From Astropecten irregularis (Eukaryota > Echinodermata > Asteroidea > Paxillosida > Astropectinidae): 64,000 nucleotides of DNA. Location: the NCBI GenBank assembly GCA_963971285.1, contig OZ020246.1:15173217-15237216 (forward strand). The letters run 5' to 3'. The notes beneath the pieces are model-generated. The model made no database searches, was not told the origin of the DNA, and was given only the letters and a program-made list of their open reading frames with translations. Position numbers and translations under genes: made by a program. The first letter of the stretch is position 1, and each line of letters begins with the position of its first letter. Positions 1 to 11,690 of the stretch are shown here, in pieces.

Positions 1-1429
1 TATTTCAAATTTTCAATCCTGATGTTTTTGTATCCTTTCATTTCAAAGACGACAGGATTTATTTCCAAAGCTAAACTTAACTTCAAACGAATAGTTTCGT
101 TCACCACATCCTGAGTACTTCCTGATACTATCTTTGGAATTTTTCCCTGTTGCCCTACAGCATAATTCATGCAGAAACTCTGGAATATATTGTTGTCGTA
201 CTATCTTAAATGTGCAATTACTGGTACACTATGAACAAAAAGGAAAAAATAACAAAGCCTTTCATATAAAGCATTGGGATTTGTTGGTCACTTGCGAGAA
301 AACGTGATTTACGGCGCAACGTGAATCACCAAACTTTCATCGCTGTATTGAAACCATTGGTGCGAGGATTGTTTTTTTGAAGGATTCCGGAAATTTAGGA
401 AAAGTGGCCACCACTGTATCAAAGCAAATTATAAAAACAAAACATAACGGTTTGACAAATTTATCAGTCATAGTTGATTCCGTTAAAGGTACTATCATAC
501 TTTGGTTGCATGCCGAAACAAAAATCTTTACAGATTTACCTATAACTTACAGGGTATAAAGATGGTGATGATAGAAACTATGTTTTTCTGCCTGAAATGC
601 TGTATTTATCCAAAAAAGAGTAAAACCAATGACCAAGAAACAATTTTGATCTTAGGGAGAAAAGAGATTAAAATACCATGAGCATTTTTCACTGTTTTCT
701 CAAAAGGTTGGTACCGTATGTGACTGGGAATTTCACAGATGACTGTCTGTATCTTTCTTTATATTTATTCCCGCGAATCTGCATTTCTTTGACAAAAACC
801 ACAGAATGATTACCTTTAATACATATTGGTTTAAAAACATAAGAAAGTTCATATTTGAAGAAAAAGATCCCATCAGGTACCATCAAAACCTTTCACTAGA
901 ACTTTCAGTTGCTCTAACATGTTTGGTATTGTTTGATATTAATATTGCCTTTGCACACAGGACAAATTATAGGTTTCTATTCTGGCCGACGTAATTTCTA
1001 GGCACTGGTTGGCATAGGTAGTTAGACTAGACATATTCGGGTTCAGCTTTAGGCTATTAGTTGTTATGCACATAGCCTCAGTGTTTGTGAATGCTTTTAG
1101 GCAAGACGCCATTATCATTTGGGTTTTGGACTTGTACGTCTGAGGTCGAGGTCATGGATACAAACTCGGGACCTTATCCCTTCATTTTTGGCTCCGTTGT
1201 CATGGCACGGCACAATATTTCGGACCCAATTGTAAACTTGCTTTATTATGAGGATTTTTGAAGTTAATGATTTACAGTGCATTTTTAAAATCATTCCCAA
1301 GCTTTGATTAAGAGTTAACGATTAATCAGTGCGATCACGTTAGGGCTTACATTGTTTGAATTTGCTCTCAAAAGTTACCGTTGTAACTGTGGTTTTGCAT
1401 TTTCATCCCAAACCGTATGCAAAAAAGCC
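1..1429. other. Non-coding flank with one MITE
   Basis: No convincing exon is seen in this stretch on either strand. Short open frames lack codon structure, family similarity and splice context. The only recognisable element is the TTAA-flanked MITE at 483-819. Confidence 0.5.
483..819 (+). mobile_element. TTAA-flanked MITE, family A, copy 1
   Basis: This 337-bp element begins TTAAAGGTACTATCATACTT and ends in a degraded inverted copy (ATTACCTTTAA). Its body shares with other copies in the window the segments AACTTACAGGGTATAAAGAT, GCTGTATTTATCC and TTTCACAGATGACTGT. TTAA at both termini is what piggyBac-type insertion leaves. There is no coding capacity, so it is a non-autonomous copy. Confidence 0.8.
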
Positions 1430-1668
1430 AAGATTCTAAAAAAAAAAGCAGCATTGGATGCGATGAAAGCGCACACGGAAAAACAGTCTCTCGCCTGGAT
1501 TATGGATTCCAGCTCGCGCCGTCTCGGTGCGGAGCTAAGGTTCTCGTGGCCTGAATTTTCGTAATCATTGAAGGCGCGCCGGCGTGGTACGCAAGTGATG
1601 ATGACTCATGGTCGCGGGAGGCGTAGCAGCGCAGCGGAGCCATTACAATGTCCGCCCGGCTAGAACTG
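1430..1668 (+). promoter_or_regulatory. Candidate CpG-rich promoter and non-coding first exon
   Basis: From about 1490 the sequence becomes GC- and CpG-rich, including GGCGCGCC at 1573-1580, in contrast to the AT-rich surroundings. It ends at a strong donor, CTG followed by GTGAGT at 1669. An ATG at 1648 spliced to the acceptor at 9866 would meet a stop within a few codons, so this exon would be untranslated or carry a short upstream ORF. Linkage to the zinc-finger gene is inference; a transcript is needed to show it. Confidence 0.35.
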
Positions 1669-4284
1669 GTGAGTCACTCGGCTCTTGCAGTATCGACCAT
1701 TTGTCGAGGGGGGTGGGGGGGGTGGTTAAGGAGGGGTTATGGCGAGGAAGCCAATTGAATCGTGTCTTCATGGGTACCGGTGGGTTTTGCAATGCTAGGC
1801 ACAGAAAACGTAAGGGTCCCTAGCTCCCAGTGTTTATTGTTGGCAAGGTACGCTACGGGTAATGTTGAATGAATCGCATGCTGGCAAGACAATAGAAAAC
1901 AGACTGCCATAAAGAGTTCTACAGATTCCGCCTTTGTCTTCAGCGCTGTAAGTTTTGTTTCAATTGTATTAAATAATGTATGGTATATTCTCTTTCCGGA
2001 TCCAGTGACAAAGAGTCTAAAAATATTGCTTAGTGAATGTTTATAAATGCTGTAACAGCTGAAAACCAGTCATGGCCAATAGGCGTTGCATGAGATTTTA
2101 GCTGGTAAAGTATGTCCGTTTTTAAAGGGAAACAATTTTGTGCTTACATGTACTCCGTAGTAATTTTTTGTGCTTACGAAGCAACTTCATATGTCCAGTG
2201 CAGATAATCACTGGTTTCCAGCCAAAAACTCTGTGTGATAGTGTAACACGTCTGGTTCTGATCTGGTTTTTGTTTCCTTCAAAATATTTATTTTGCTTAG
2301 CTGTTAAATAGAGTCTAGGAATCGCATTTAATTCAGTTGGTGAACTATTGCCTTGTTGATGTTCTAAATGCAATTACATTTTTCAAAATAATCGATTTGT
2401 TTCAGTCATTATTTAGTACTCTAAACAAATAGAGCAACTTTCAAATTAAATATTGTGCAAACACTCAGCTATCCCACCTGGTGGCTTTGGTGGTCAGAAG
2501 GTTGTGTGAACACAATTTACATATTCAGCAGCATTATACATATTCAGCAGCATTATGCATATTCATTATCACCATCTGCATATCAGCAGCATCCCACCCC
2601 TTTAATGTCTTTCTACAATACAAATTCTGGGGGATGATCTCCTTGATGGAGAGTGACAGAGCCCCGGCAAGAGAGGATTAGAAACACTTCAAGTTTAAGC
2701 CGCGGACCCTTGCAACACACCTACTTTTTTTTATAATACCAGGGCAGTCACCCGCCTCTTTCTAAGCCGAGGGCCAAGTTTTTGCAGTGGCTGTGAAATC
2801 CAATATGAACTTATATCCATACTCTTGTTCAAAGGATTTGAAAAGAAAGAAGGGGAAGAAAAAAAATCCAAAGCAACGTATGCAGTATTGCACATACATG
2901 GGATGTACATCCTTACAGACGACCTGCCGTTTTTTTGTTGTTTTTTTAGGTTTGGCAATCCCTGCAGAGTGCCACTCCCACATGTTCCTCTGCCCACTTT
3001 CCCCTTGTTCTTCCCCCTTGTCCACTACGCAACATCGCAGCGTATTTACAGACCAAAGCCAACGTTGGGGGGGGGGGAGGTCGTTCAAAAGTTGTTGTTT
3101 GCTTCTTGCCTATACAGCATCATTATAATACGTCGTCACTCGTAGACCTCCGTTGTGTTTTAACACATGGCTGTAGCTCCGGCACACAACGTGAGCTGGA
3201 TGCATGTACATGTACATGCTCACGCACATGACAAACTCCATGTAGCTATTATGACTTTGCATATTTTTTTGTTCCCTCGGTTCAGGGACCAGCGTGAGTC
3301 TGCCTGTAGTGTGTTGTTGTGCCTACGTACGTGTACAGTACATTGTACGGAAGTGCATACATGTACGGCTTAGGAAGTCTTCTTGTTTTATAGTTGATAC
3401 TTGAGAAATTGGGTGTGTTTTCTCTCAGGCGGGCCCTGCATGGGATTTGGATGCTTGGCATGGTAGGAATAGTTACTGGATGAGTTTGTGGCTCAGTGTT
3501 TGATAAAAACACAAAAACTCCCAAGGTAGGGTGATTTTATCCAGAGCCTATTCCACAAGCTATTCTAGCCTAGCTAAGATTGTCAGTTTTATGTGTTTAC
3601 TACTAAATATCCGTAGAGATTTTCTTCCTGGCATTACCGTAACCCGCTAACAATGCAGAAGTTATTGCATTTGACAGAAAGTACTGCTCAAATATTACAT
3701 CACAAGTTTGGAACAGCTTTTTCATTTCATCATGCATACAATGCGTACAGTGGTTTAACAATTATTCATACGCACTGAAAATCGCATGTTTTTTTTTACT
3801 TCCTTTACCAGATTAGAGAACAGAAACTGTGAATTGTAGTTTTATTTTGGCAACACATCACATGATCATCTTCACATGATTTTTACGGTAACTACGTGTA
3901 CAATTGTGTGCTGATTAAAATTATTTTGTACGGATTCTCTTCACTTTGATCTTTCGGAGACAATTGGCAAAAATCAGTCTGTATACCGGTACATGTACAT
4001 GTGTAGTTGTACTGTTCTTTTGTTTCCTTTGTTCTTTCGTTGCCAAGAGATTATCATAGATTATGTGTACACGTATGTACTTATGCTTGTACAATACTCT
4101 GTGCGTGTGTGTACAATAATACAGTGTATACGCATACATACTGTACTTGCTGTTGTGTGTATGGTTGAATGGGTAATACGTGCATGGTTTGTAACGATAT
4201 CCTTTGTTTCATTGGTACGGGGTAAATACACTTTATTTGTGATTTGTGATTCATTTTTGTATCGCAACCTACATGTATGATTTT

Positions 4285-4573
4285 CCCTTATAATACATGA
4301 TTGGTAAAAGTCATAGAACAGCATTCACACTTTCTCTGATCCAGCATGTACACGGATTAATAAACCTGTGAAAATTTGAGCTCAGTCAGGCATCTGAGTC
4401 CCGAAAACCTGACTCAATTTTTCTTATAAAACATACAGAATGGTTTTGATCTTACCCCGAGATCAAAACAGTTTTTGGTCTTTGTTTTATTTTCTGGATA
4501 AATACATAATTTCAGGAGGAAATATTTTAACGGTATGTTTCTACCAGCACCATCTTCATACCCTGAACACTGC
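4285..4573 (-). mobile_element. Family A MITE, 3'-truncated, reverse orientation
   Basis: It starts CCTTATAATACATGATTGGT, the reverse of the terminal variant seen at 5413, and shares GAACAGCATTCACACTTT and GGTTTTGATCTTACC with the copies at 5086 and 51707. It stops after ACCATCTTCATACCCTG without the second terminus, so it is truncated. Confidence 0.65.
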
Positions 4574-5085
4574 AGTACGACCCAATGTATGTAACTGTGA
4601 TGTTTGTGTTTAACACTGTAACAAGCTTCATCCTTTGGTTCTGATTGCATAAAAGTTCAGCAAATTGACATAAATACTTTTCTGTACACAGTGTATATTG
4701 TACGTAATGTGTATGGACCCAGGATCCTAATAGCAAAGTTAAAACTTGGACTCAGTGTTTACACCAAACTCATATATGCACGCGGGCCCTGTGCTGCGTG
4801 GCTACAGACGGCACTGTGCAGTGGAAATAACATAATAACATCGGCGCACGTCTAGTCTGTCGATGTACCTGCACGTTTTCCTGAGTCAGCTAGCCCCGGC
4901 AAATTCCCCAGTCTTTGCCGGGTTTGCGCAGACACCACATTATAATAACGGGGGCCGAGCGCCGCGCATGATGATAAGCAGATGGCGCTGAATATAACAG
5001 TGCCTTGCCAAGTGACCCGGGCTCCCCTTCGCGTTCAGGGATCGGCACTGACACATTGCAAAACCTCGCCAGCCACACAAAAGAC

Positions 5086-5413
5086 TTAAAGGTACAGTAC
5101 AGGATTGGTAACATACCCAAACAGAAATGTTCACAGATTTACGGATTTACTTTCAGGATATGAAGATGGTGAACATTCCGCCCGATATGCTGTATTTATC
5201 CAGAAATTAGTAAAACAAAGACCGGTAACAGTTTTGATCTTGAGATAAGATCAAAACCATTCTTTATGTTTTATAAGAGAAAATTGAGTTGGGTTTTCAA
5301 TATTTTCTCGGGACTCAGATGTTTTCAAGTTTTCGCAGGCTTTTTTTATGTGCATGCTGGATTAGACAAAGTGCTGTTCTGTGACCTTTACCAATCATGT
5401 ATTATACCTTTAA
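5086..5413 (+). mobile_element. Family A MITE, variant-2 termini
   Basis: It begins TTAAAGGTACAGTACAGGAT and ends with an inverted terminus (TGTATTATACCTTTAA). The internal module TTTCAGGATATGAAGATGGT is shared with other copies. The 328-bp element has TTAA at both ends and no coding capacity. Confidence 0.75.
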
Positions 5414-8400
5414 CAGGACTCCAATTATTGTACTGTAGTTTAGTTCCTGCAAGTACATGTATAACTTTGTATCCATCCACACACGTACACGTAGCATACT
5501 GTACTCTGTTGGGTTTAAAAAAATGAAACACACTATTAATTGGTCCCTATGTTTCTTTGTTTTCATTTTTTTTCCCGCTTTCTGTCGGAGCGTTACCTCT
5601 AGCCGCCTGGCTCGTGGCATCATTTTTAAGGTTTTTTTTTTTATACATTTACGCATGGAGGAATGTTTTACCTTGGCTGGCACTCAAATCCACAGTCATC
5701 TACATCTACATAGTATGTACATGTACCCTCCATTTTATACTGTCTACTTTTGTATCATACATTTACAGCTCGGTAGTTTGCGGAAGGAAATGATTATTTA
5801 TAAATTCAAAACGACTCTAAAGTACATGTCTGTTTATGAATTGCTTTTGTACATGTACCCGGTATATAAAATATGCACAATTGCTACATGTATTCATTAA
5901 CGTGTATTAATTTTTAAAATATTAGATTTTTTCCCATGTAAAGCTGATTAGTGCTATTATAAAAGCGAACATGATTGTTAGTACACAAGAAATATACGTA
6001 CAACGTACGTAATAAACCTAGTACATGTGCATACGGTATGTGTGCATACATATACACAATGTTCATTGTGCAACGCAAACAGCAGAATTCACAAACTTTA
6101 ATACTGTCCATGTAGGTCAAGTACTAGTAACATATACAGGCATGGGAGTATCGGTGCATATGGGCGTTGTTGGCTGGTATCGCGTGCTGTTTTTTTTTTT
6201 TTCTGCGTAGGCTGTCCAGTTCACTGTAGGCTGTCCACTGCGCAAGTACTGTCTGTACGTACCGGGGCATATTTACATGTCCATGCATCCTGTATGCAGT
6301 GAGTGAGTCGTTTGCAATGGCTGCATTCCAGGCAAGTGCGCAGCCTGGCACCACATTATAATAATAAGGCGTCAATCAGCTACGCGTGATAACTAGATGC
6401 ATGGCCGACTGCTCACATCTACTCGCCGTGTACAGTATGCAAAATGTCCACGCTCTGACAAAACACGCCCCGAAACAATCTGCCCAATGCTTGTGAGTAC
6501 TTTGTGTCTGTATTTGTGTCGGCCATTTGCCCGCAAAATAATTAACGTATGCTTTCTTAAAGTCTGTTTTCACATATTTTAAGTGAACGATCCAAATTGC
6601 CTTGAATTTCCTTATTAAGAAAATTTTGTGTTTGCAAACAATCCGAGTTGGCATTGACAATTATGCAGAGAATTTCACAAATTGGAAGATTTGGTTTTTA
6701 TATTTCAGTCCGGTTAATTTTTGATACAAACAATGTAATCAGTGTATGCACATTTACATTTGCGTGCTTTCATTACTTGATGTCAGAACACAAGCATAGT
6801 GGGACCGCGTAATTTGCCACATGTACACTTGAGTAAAAAATGTATTGAAAAAAAACCCATGATTTCAGTGAATTTTTATCATAATCAATACAATGCCGCA
6901 GATTTAGACATCGTACATACGGTACATGTATGTAAACTTTACATATGTTTACTATAAACAGTATCCCTAGGTATTCCGTGAGCAAGATGCTGTCATTTCT
7001 TAACACAGGCTATGCATGTTGTCCTTTTAATTTTAAGTTCACGTTTAAATGTTAAATTTCACATCTACCGTAATAATGGGATCCATATTTTCCTCAGAGC
7101 CACATCTGTACTTCTGCTTCCTCCAAAACCTTGTGATTTTTGTTGTGAACACACAAGTGTTGGTTTAATGTGGCATTTATTTTGCACAATGAAAATGTCT
7201 TCGTGTCTTTCTGTTTTTTTCCTCAGATTTTCTAACTAATTACAGAGCATTGAACCTCTTGGATATTGTCATCTTGGAACCGGTGAACAATAAGATTTAA
7301 GTTTTCATTTAATGACAAAAGCACATGAGAAGCAATCTATTCATAAAAGATGCAAACTCACCCAATATTTAAGATTTTAACCAAGAATGATACAAATTTA
7401 GTCGGTAATATCATTTCAAGTTTCATTCACAATTGTGAGAAACAAATTGTATTTGAATAAAAGTCGGTATTTGTATTTTTGCACATTTTCACAGGGGTCA
7501 TTGAATACCTGACTATCCAGCCCCAGTCACACGGCACGTCATGCCGTTAGCTTTCTACTTCCGTGAATTTCAATGCCTGTCAAATTTTGCGGACGCGTAT
7601 GCATAATTTGCATGTGAATGGCATCCGGTCGTGTGTAGGGGAGGCAGAGGGAAACCATGCTATGTCTGAATAAATTGCCCCGGCATCGCACGCATTCGTA
7701 CTGTATGTCGTTGTGCCAGACAGCGCGGTAAAGTGGAGAGATAACTAAAAGCTGCTGAGACACCTGGCGTGAGACACACAAAAAAACTACATTTTGTCAA
7801 CGCATTTCTTTTTCCTTGTTCTTGTGTTGAGGTCATGTACTTACAGACTACAGTGATGTTGATTCGGTAGGGGAGAGGGGGGGGGTACGCATAATCTACA
7901 CGGATTCACGGAAAATGCAATTTCAGTAGAACAGACATGAAGGGTTGACAGATTCTATTTGCTGTTTGTCTATACAGTTGGCTCTCCTTAATAAACATTA
8001 CTCTTGATCAAAACATTCCGTCTCTTTTATTGTGAATGTCAGAACTCTTAGGTAACAAAAGTATACGTGTAGCTATTGCTTTAGGCTTCCATTATGATTA
8101 CAGTGTGCAGTAGTCTGGACAGTCAGTACTCAGATTGTTTTATTACACTTGTTATTGTGCTAATGTCCTGTATTTGCTGCCCAAAATATGACCACCAATT
8201 AATGACGTGTCGACCCCTTTCTTAAACCCTGGAAGATTCACACAATCTTTTTTGGCCTGTAGGATCGTAGCTTATGGTGGCATAGTACGTAATGCCAAAA
8301 GGTAGCATTTCATTTTCCTAGCGACAGATGATGTCAGAGTCGATGGGAGGAAAATATTGGAAAACTACTGAAAAAATTCTGTCAAGAACACTTGTGGCAA

Positions 8401-8693
8401 TCTGGGGATTGGTGCTTTACTTTTTATTTTGAGAGAAAAGGGAAGAAGCGCAGTTTGTACAGTAGTTGTCCCATGGACTGAGCAATTCAACATACATGTG
8501 CGACGGTTTTGAAAGCACTTTGCTTTTACTTTTCTGGAACTGCCTTCAACCCATACTAGGTTATAATTTTCTTCTTTTTTGTGTGGAATGAATATCCTTT
8601 TAACGGTAAAACCATGGTGTGCATAGAAATGATTAATATTTGTTGTTTTGTACACCAGATACTGTACACATATTTAGCATAAATTGCAGAAGT

Positions 8694-9058
8694 TTAAAGG
8701 TACTATCATACTTTGGTAAAGTTGATAGAACAGCTGCAGTCTGTTCATAATTTGATAGGTCGTGGAATAAAAACAAACCTGTGAAATGTTCAGCTTAATT
8801 GATCATTGGAAACACTAGAAAACAGCGGAAGACCGTTGCAATTGTTACTCAAAATTGGAGGCAATTGTAATCGTGAGGTTACGGTCTCAGAGATCATAAC
8901 TGTTTTCGGAATTTGTTTTATTCATTTGTGGAAAAATACAGCATTTTATGCAGAACAATTTTAACGGTACCAGGTCCATCTTTATGCCCTGTAAATTATA
9001 CGTTAATCTGTGAATATGTCTGTTTTGGTTTCCTACCAAAGTATGATAGTACCTTTAA
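8694..9058 (-). mobile_element. Family A MITE, variant-1 termini, inverted internal modules
   Basis: Both termini are well kept: TTAAAGGTACTATCATACTT at the left and AAGTATGATAGTACCTTTAA at the right. Internally it carries the reverse complement of modules seen in the copy at 21843 (the GGAATAAAAACAAACCTGTG segment). It is therefore a mosaic of the two subfamilies. Confidence 0.8.
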
Positions 9059-9246
9059 TAGTGTACCGGTACATCAAATCGCTATTGTTTATCACAGCAC
9101 CGGGCTCAATGAGAGTTGATTCCGTGATTGGCGCATGCAGCTTCTGTGTCTGTTATCAACCAGGGCTTACGGTCAAGGTTTTGCAATTCACGCTGAACAT
9201 ATCCCATATTTTATGCCAAGAGAAGAAGAGAACATAAATCCTGAAG

Positions 9247-9375
9247 TTGATTTCACAAAGCCCTACGATCGAACGTAACTTGGGTTACGAAGGATAACCC
9301 ATTTTATCTTACATTGTACGTACATGTAGGGCTGCAATTTGATAGTAAGTTACGATGAGTTTCGTGAAATCGACC
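9247..9375. repeat. Imperfect hairpin repeat
   Basis: GTTGATTTCACAAAGCCCTA at the left end is answered by the inverted TTTCGTGAAATCGAC at the right end. The arms also pair through GTAACTT/AAGTTAC-type segments. This resembles a small palindromic MITE without a clear target duplication. Confidence 0.45.
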
Positions 9376-9872
9376 CCTGGTTCTTTTTGTTACAACCTGT
9401 GTTGTCCTGTCCTGGCTTTCTTTTGTTTCACAGTTAAGTGAGTTAACATGCTGAAAAACTGTAAAAACATCTTTGGGCAATGTGGGAAATCAATAGCATT
9501 AGGCAGTGACAGCTACATGTACATGTACATGTGTAGGGAGTTGATTGTTTCAGGAATGAAAATGGGAGCCAATGACCAGGGATAATGATAATAATTGTAA
9601 GCGCTGTGTTTGAGTAAATCAGTGCTGTGAGACCGGACTCTAGTCTGTTTTTGCTGGACTTAGTCTCGGACTCAGACTGGCCGGACCCGAGTTTTATTAC
9701 TCTGAGTATTATAACTGAAAACAGAACTGAACCACAAATATACTAGACTTCATTTGAAGATGCATGCAGCTGGAAATGCATCCAAATCCTCCGGTAACAG
9801 ACAGAAAACTTTCCAAGATCATTCTTTACTCATTATTTTTGTCTTCATTATTTTATCATTCTACAGGTTCTG

Positions 9873-9955
9873 ATGCATTGATTAGATGAAGTCAGCTGAT
9901 GTACTTCTGTGCTGTTGGACAGCCGCGGTGTGAGCCTGCTGAGCATCATGGATGA
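9873..9955 (+). promoter_or_regulatory. Three upstream ORFs before the zinc-finger start codon
   Basis: The exon starting at 9867 has three ATGs ahead of the long reading frame. They open ORFs at 9873-9881 (2 codons), 9886-9933 (15 codons) and 9899-9955 (18 codons). The last overlaps the main ATG at 9948 out of frame, its stop lying inside ATGGATGA. Upstream ORFs of this kind often lower translation of the main frame. That role is inferred here, but the ORFs are plain in the sequence. Confidence 0.55.
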
Positions 9956-11690
9956 TCCTGCAACGAGCGACCCAGTCCAAGACCCACCCCCCGAGCACGT
10001 GATGGAGTCCTCAAGTGATTCTTCCCACAACGAGGCCATAACATCCTCTGATGATACGAGGCACGTAGTGGATGCGGACGATTCCCAATCACCATCGCTG
10101 CCAGATTCTGCAAGTGTGGATGATGAGAAGACATCACCAGATGACTCTTCACTGTCTTTCCCACCGTCGGAGGGGTCCAAAGCAGGTTCATTGTCAGATG
10201 TCCCAACTTCAGGGTCTTGCAGTGACACGAAGGAGGACAGAGGGTGGCTCCATCAGGACCTTCTGCATAACATGACCACTGTTAAGCTAAAGGAACCTAA
10301 CCCTGGAAGCACAAACAATGATGAAGGTTATGTTAATCCTGAATCTCCTCACACTCAAGCCATCATTCAACCTCCTGATAAATCAGTTCCAGACTCTGAA
10401 CCCGAAGCCATGGAAGTTGGTAGTAGTAATACTAGTCTTCCCGATGATGTCCCGCCAAGTTTGATTTCTCCCCAACAGCCCGAAGAACAGGCTACCGGTA
10501 TCCTGAACCCCGCAAAACCAACTGCTAAGGAAGATTCAGCTCCCCAGCACTCTCCAAAAGGCAGCAGCGCCTCTTTATCGAACAAGACAACCAGCCTTGA
10601 AGCCAAGAAAAACAGATTGCTAGATATTCTTCATGCAAAAACAAAAGACCTTACCATGAGTGCTCAGAAAGACAGTCTCACAACAGCTGTCAGCGCGGGG
10701 AGCGTGTTTGAGTTGCCCCCCAATACGGAAATCATCCGCCCTTCCTCAGTTTCACAAACTCCAGAACCTGATAATGTTGTTGATGATGGTGATTTGCAGG
10801 AGGAGGGTCAAGGATCGGATGCCGTACGGGATGAAACAAACTTGATTGTCAACAGGCCCGTGACTCAGATAATGTCTAAAAGCAAGCGGAAAGCAAAGAA
10901 GCCGCTGCCTAAGCGATCATCTTTAGAAAGCATGATTGACGCTGCTTCAGATCCCACAGACTTCTTTAGCATAGCTAGTACTCTTCATGACAGTGGGGAA
11001 GACGATGATGTGTTGATGATTAGTGATTCAATGGAAACATCGTCATCCGAGAGAACGGATGAAGCAGAGGAATGCCCACCACTTGATCCAACAAAATCCA
11101 ACAGTGACATTGAAATGACAGAGACAACGACTGTGCCTGCATCACAGACTGTCACTACCATATCTGTGGCTGACGTAGCTTCAGTCGCACCAGTGTCCAA
11201 ACAGGTGAACATAGTGACTTACAGTCAACCGTCCTCTACAGTCCCCATAAACACCATTCAAAGTTTTGTCAACCGTCAGCCCACTCCCCAGCAGCCGATA
11301 CCTCAAACCTCCATCGTGATCCAGCATCCTGTCAACTCCCAGCCACCGACTCACTACGTGCAGCAGGTGCTGCAGCCGCAGCAACAGTCGCTGTCAATGC
11401 TGCAGCAGAAGATCATCCAGCCCATACAGCAAGGGGGACTGATCCAGCAGGGCCCTATCCTGCTGCAAGGCAACATCATGCAGGGTAACATCCTACAGAC
11501 TGGGCTGACTTCAATCCAAGGGAGTCCACAGGTTGCGCCAGCCGGCAACCTGATTGTACAGCAGCAGCAGCAGCCGCAACAGCAGCAGTATGTACCCATA
11601 CAGCATGTGCCAGTTGGAGCTCCTGTCATACAACAGACTGCTGTAATGCCGCCTCTGTACCAAGGCCAACTCCCAATCATTCAACAGCAG
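9948..11690 (+). CDS. Zinc-finger gene, coding exon 1
   Basis: This exon encodes residues 1-581, low-complexity Ser/Asp/Pro-rich and then Gln-rich, with QQQQQPQQQQ near the end. It ends at CAACAGCAG followed by the donor GTAAGA. The acceptor of this exon is at 9866, so 81 bases of 5' UTR precede the ATG. Reading on past the donor gives only about 38 extra codons before a stop in the intron. Confidence 0.85.

Larger units (their letters stand above)
1669..9866 (+). other. Putative first intron, repeat-bearing
   Basis: It is bounded by a GTGAGT donor at 1669 and a TCATTCTACAG acceptor ending at 9866. No coding exon could be supported inside. It holds three family A MITEs, one hairpin repeat, many short ACATGTACATGT-like runs and poly-T or poly-G tracts. 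If the 5' boundary is wrong, the stretch is simply intergenic. Confidence 0.35.

Noticed and set aside
1352..1564. 70-codon ORF over the CpG-rich block
   Set aside because: No ATG start and low-complexity composition; the block reads better as promoter or untranslated exon.
9909..9947. Extension of the zinc-finger protein to a start at 9909
   Set aside because: The codon is GTG, there is an in-frame stop at 9897, and ATG 9948 is the first proper start.
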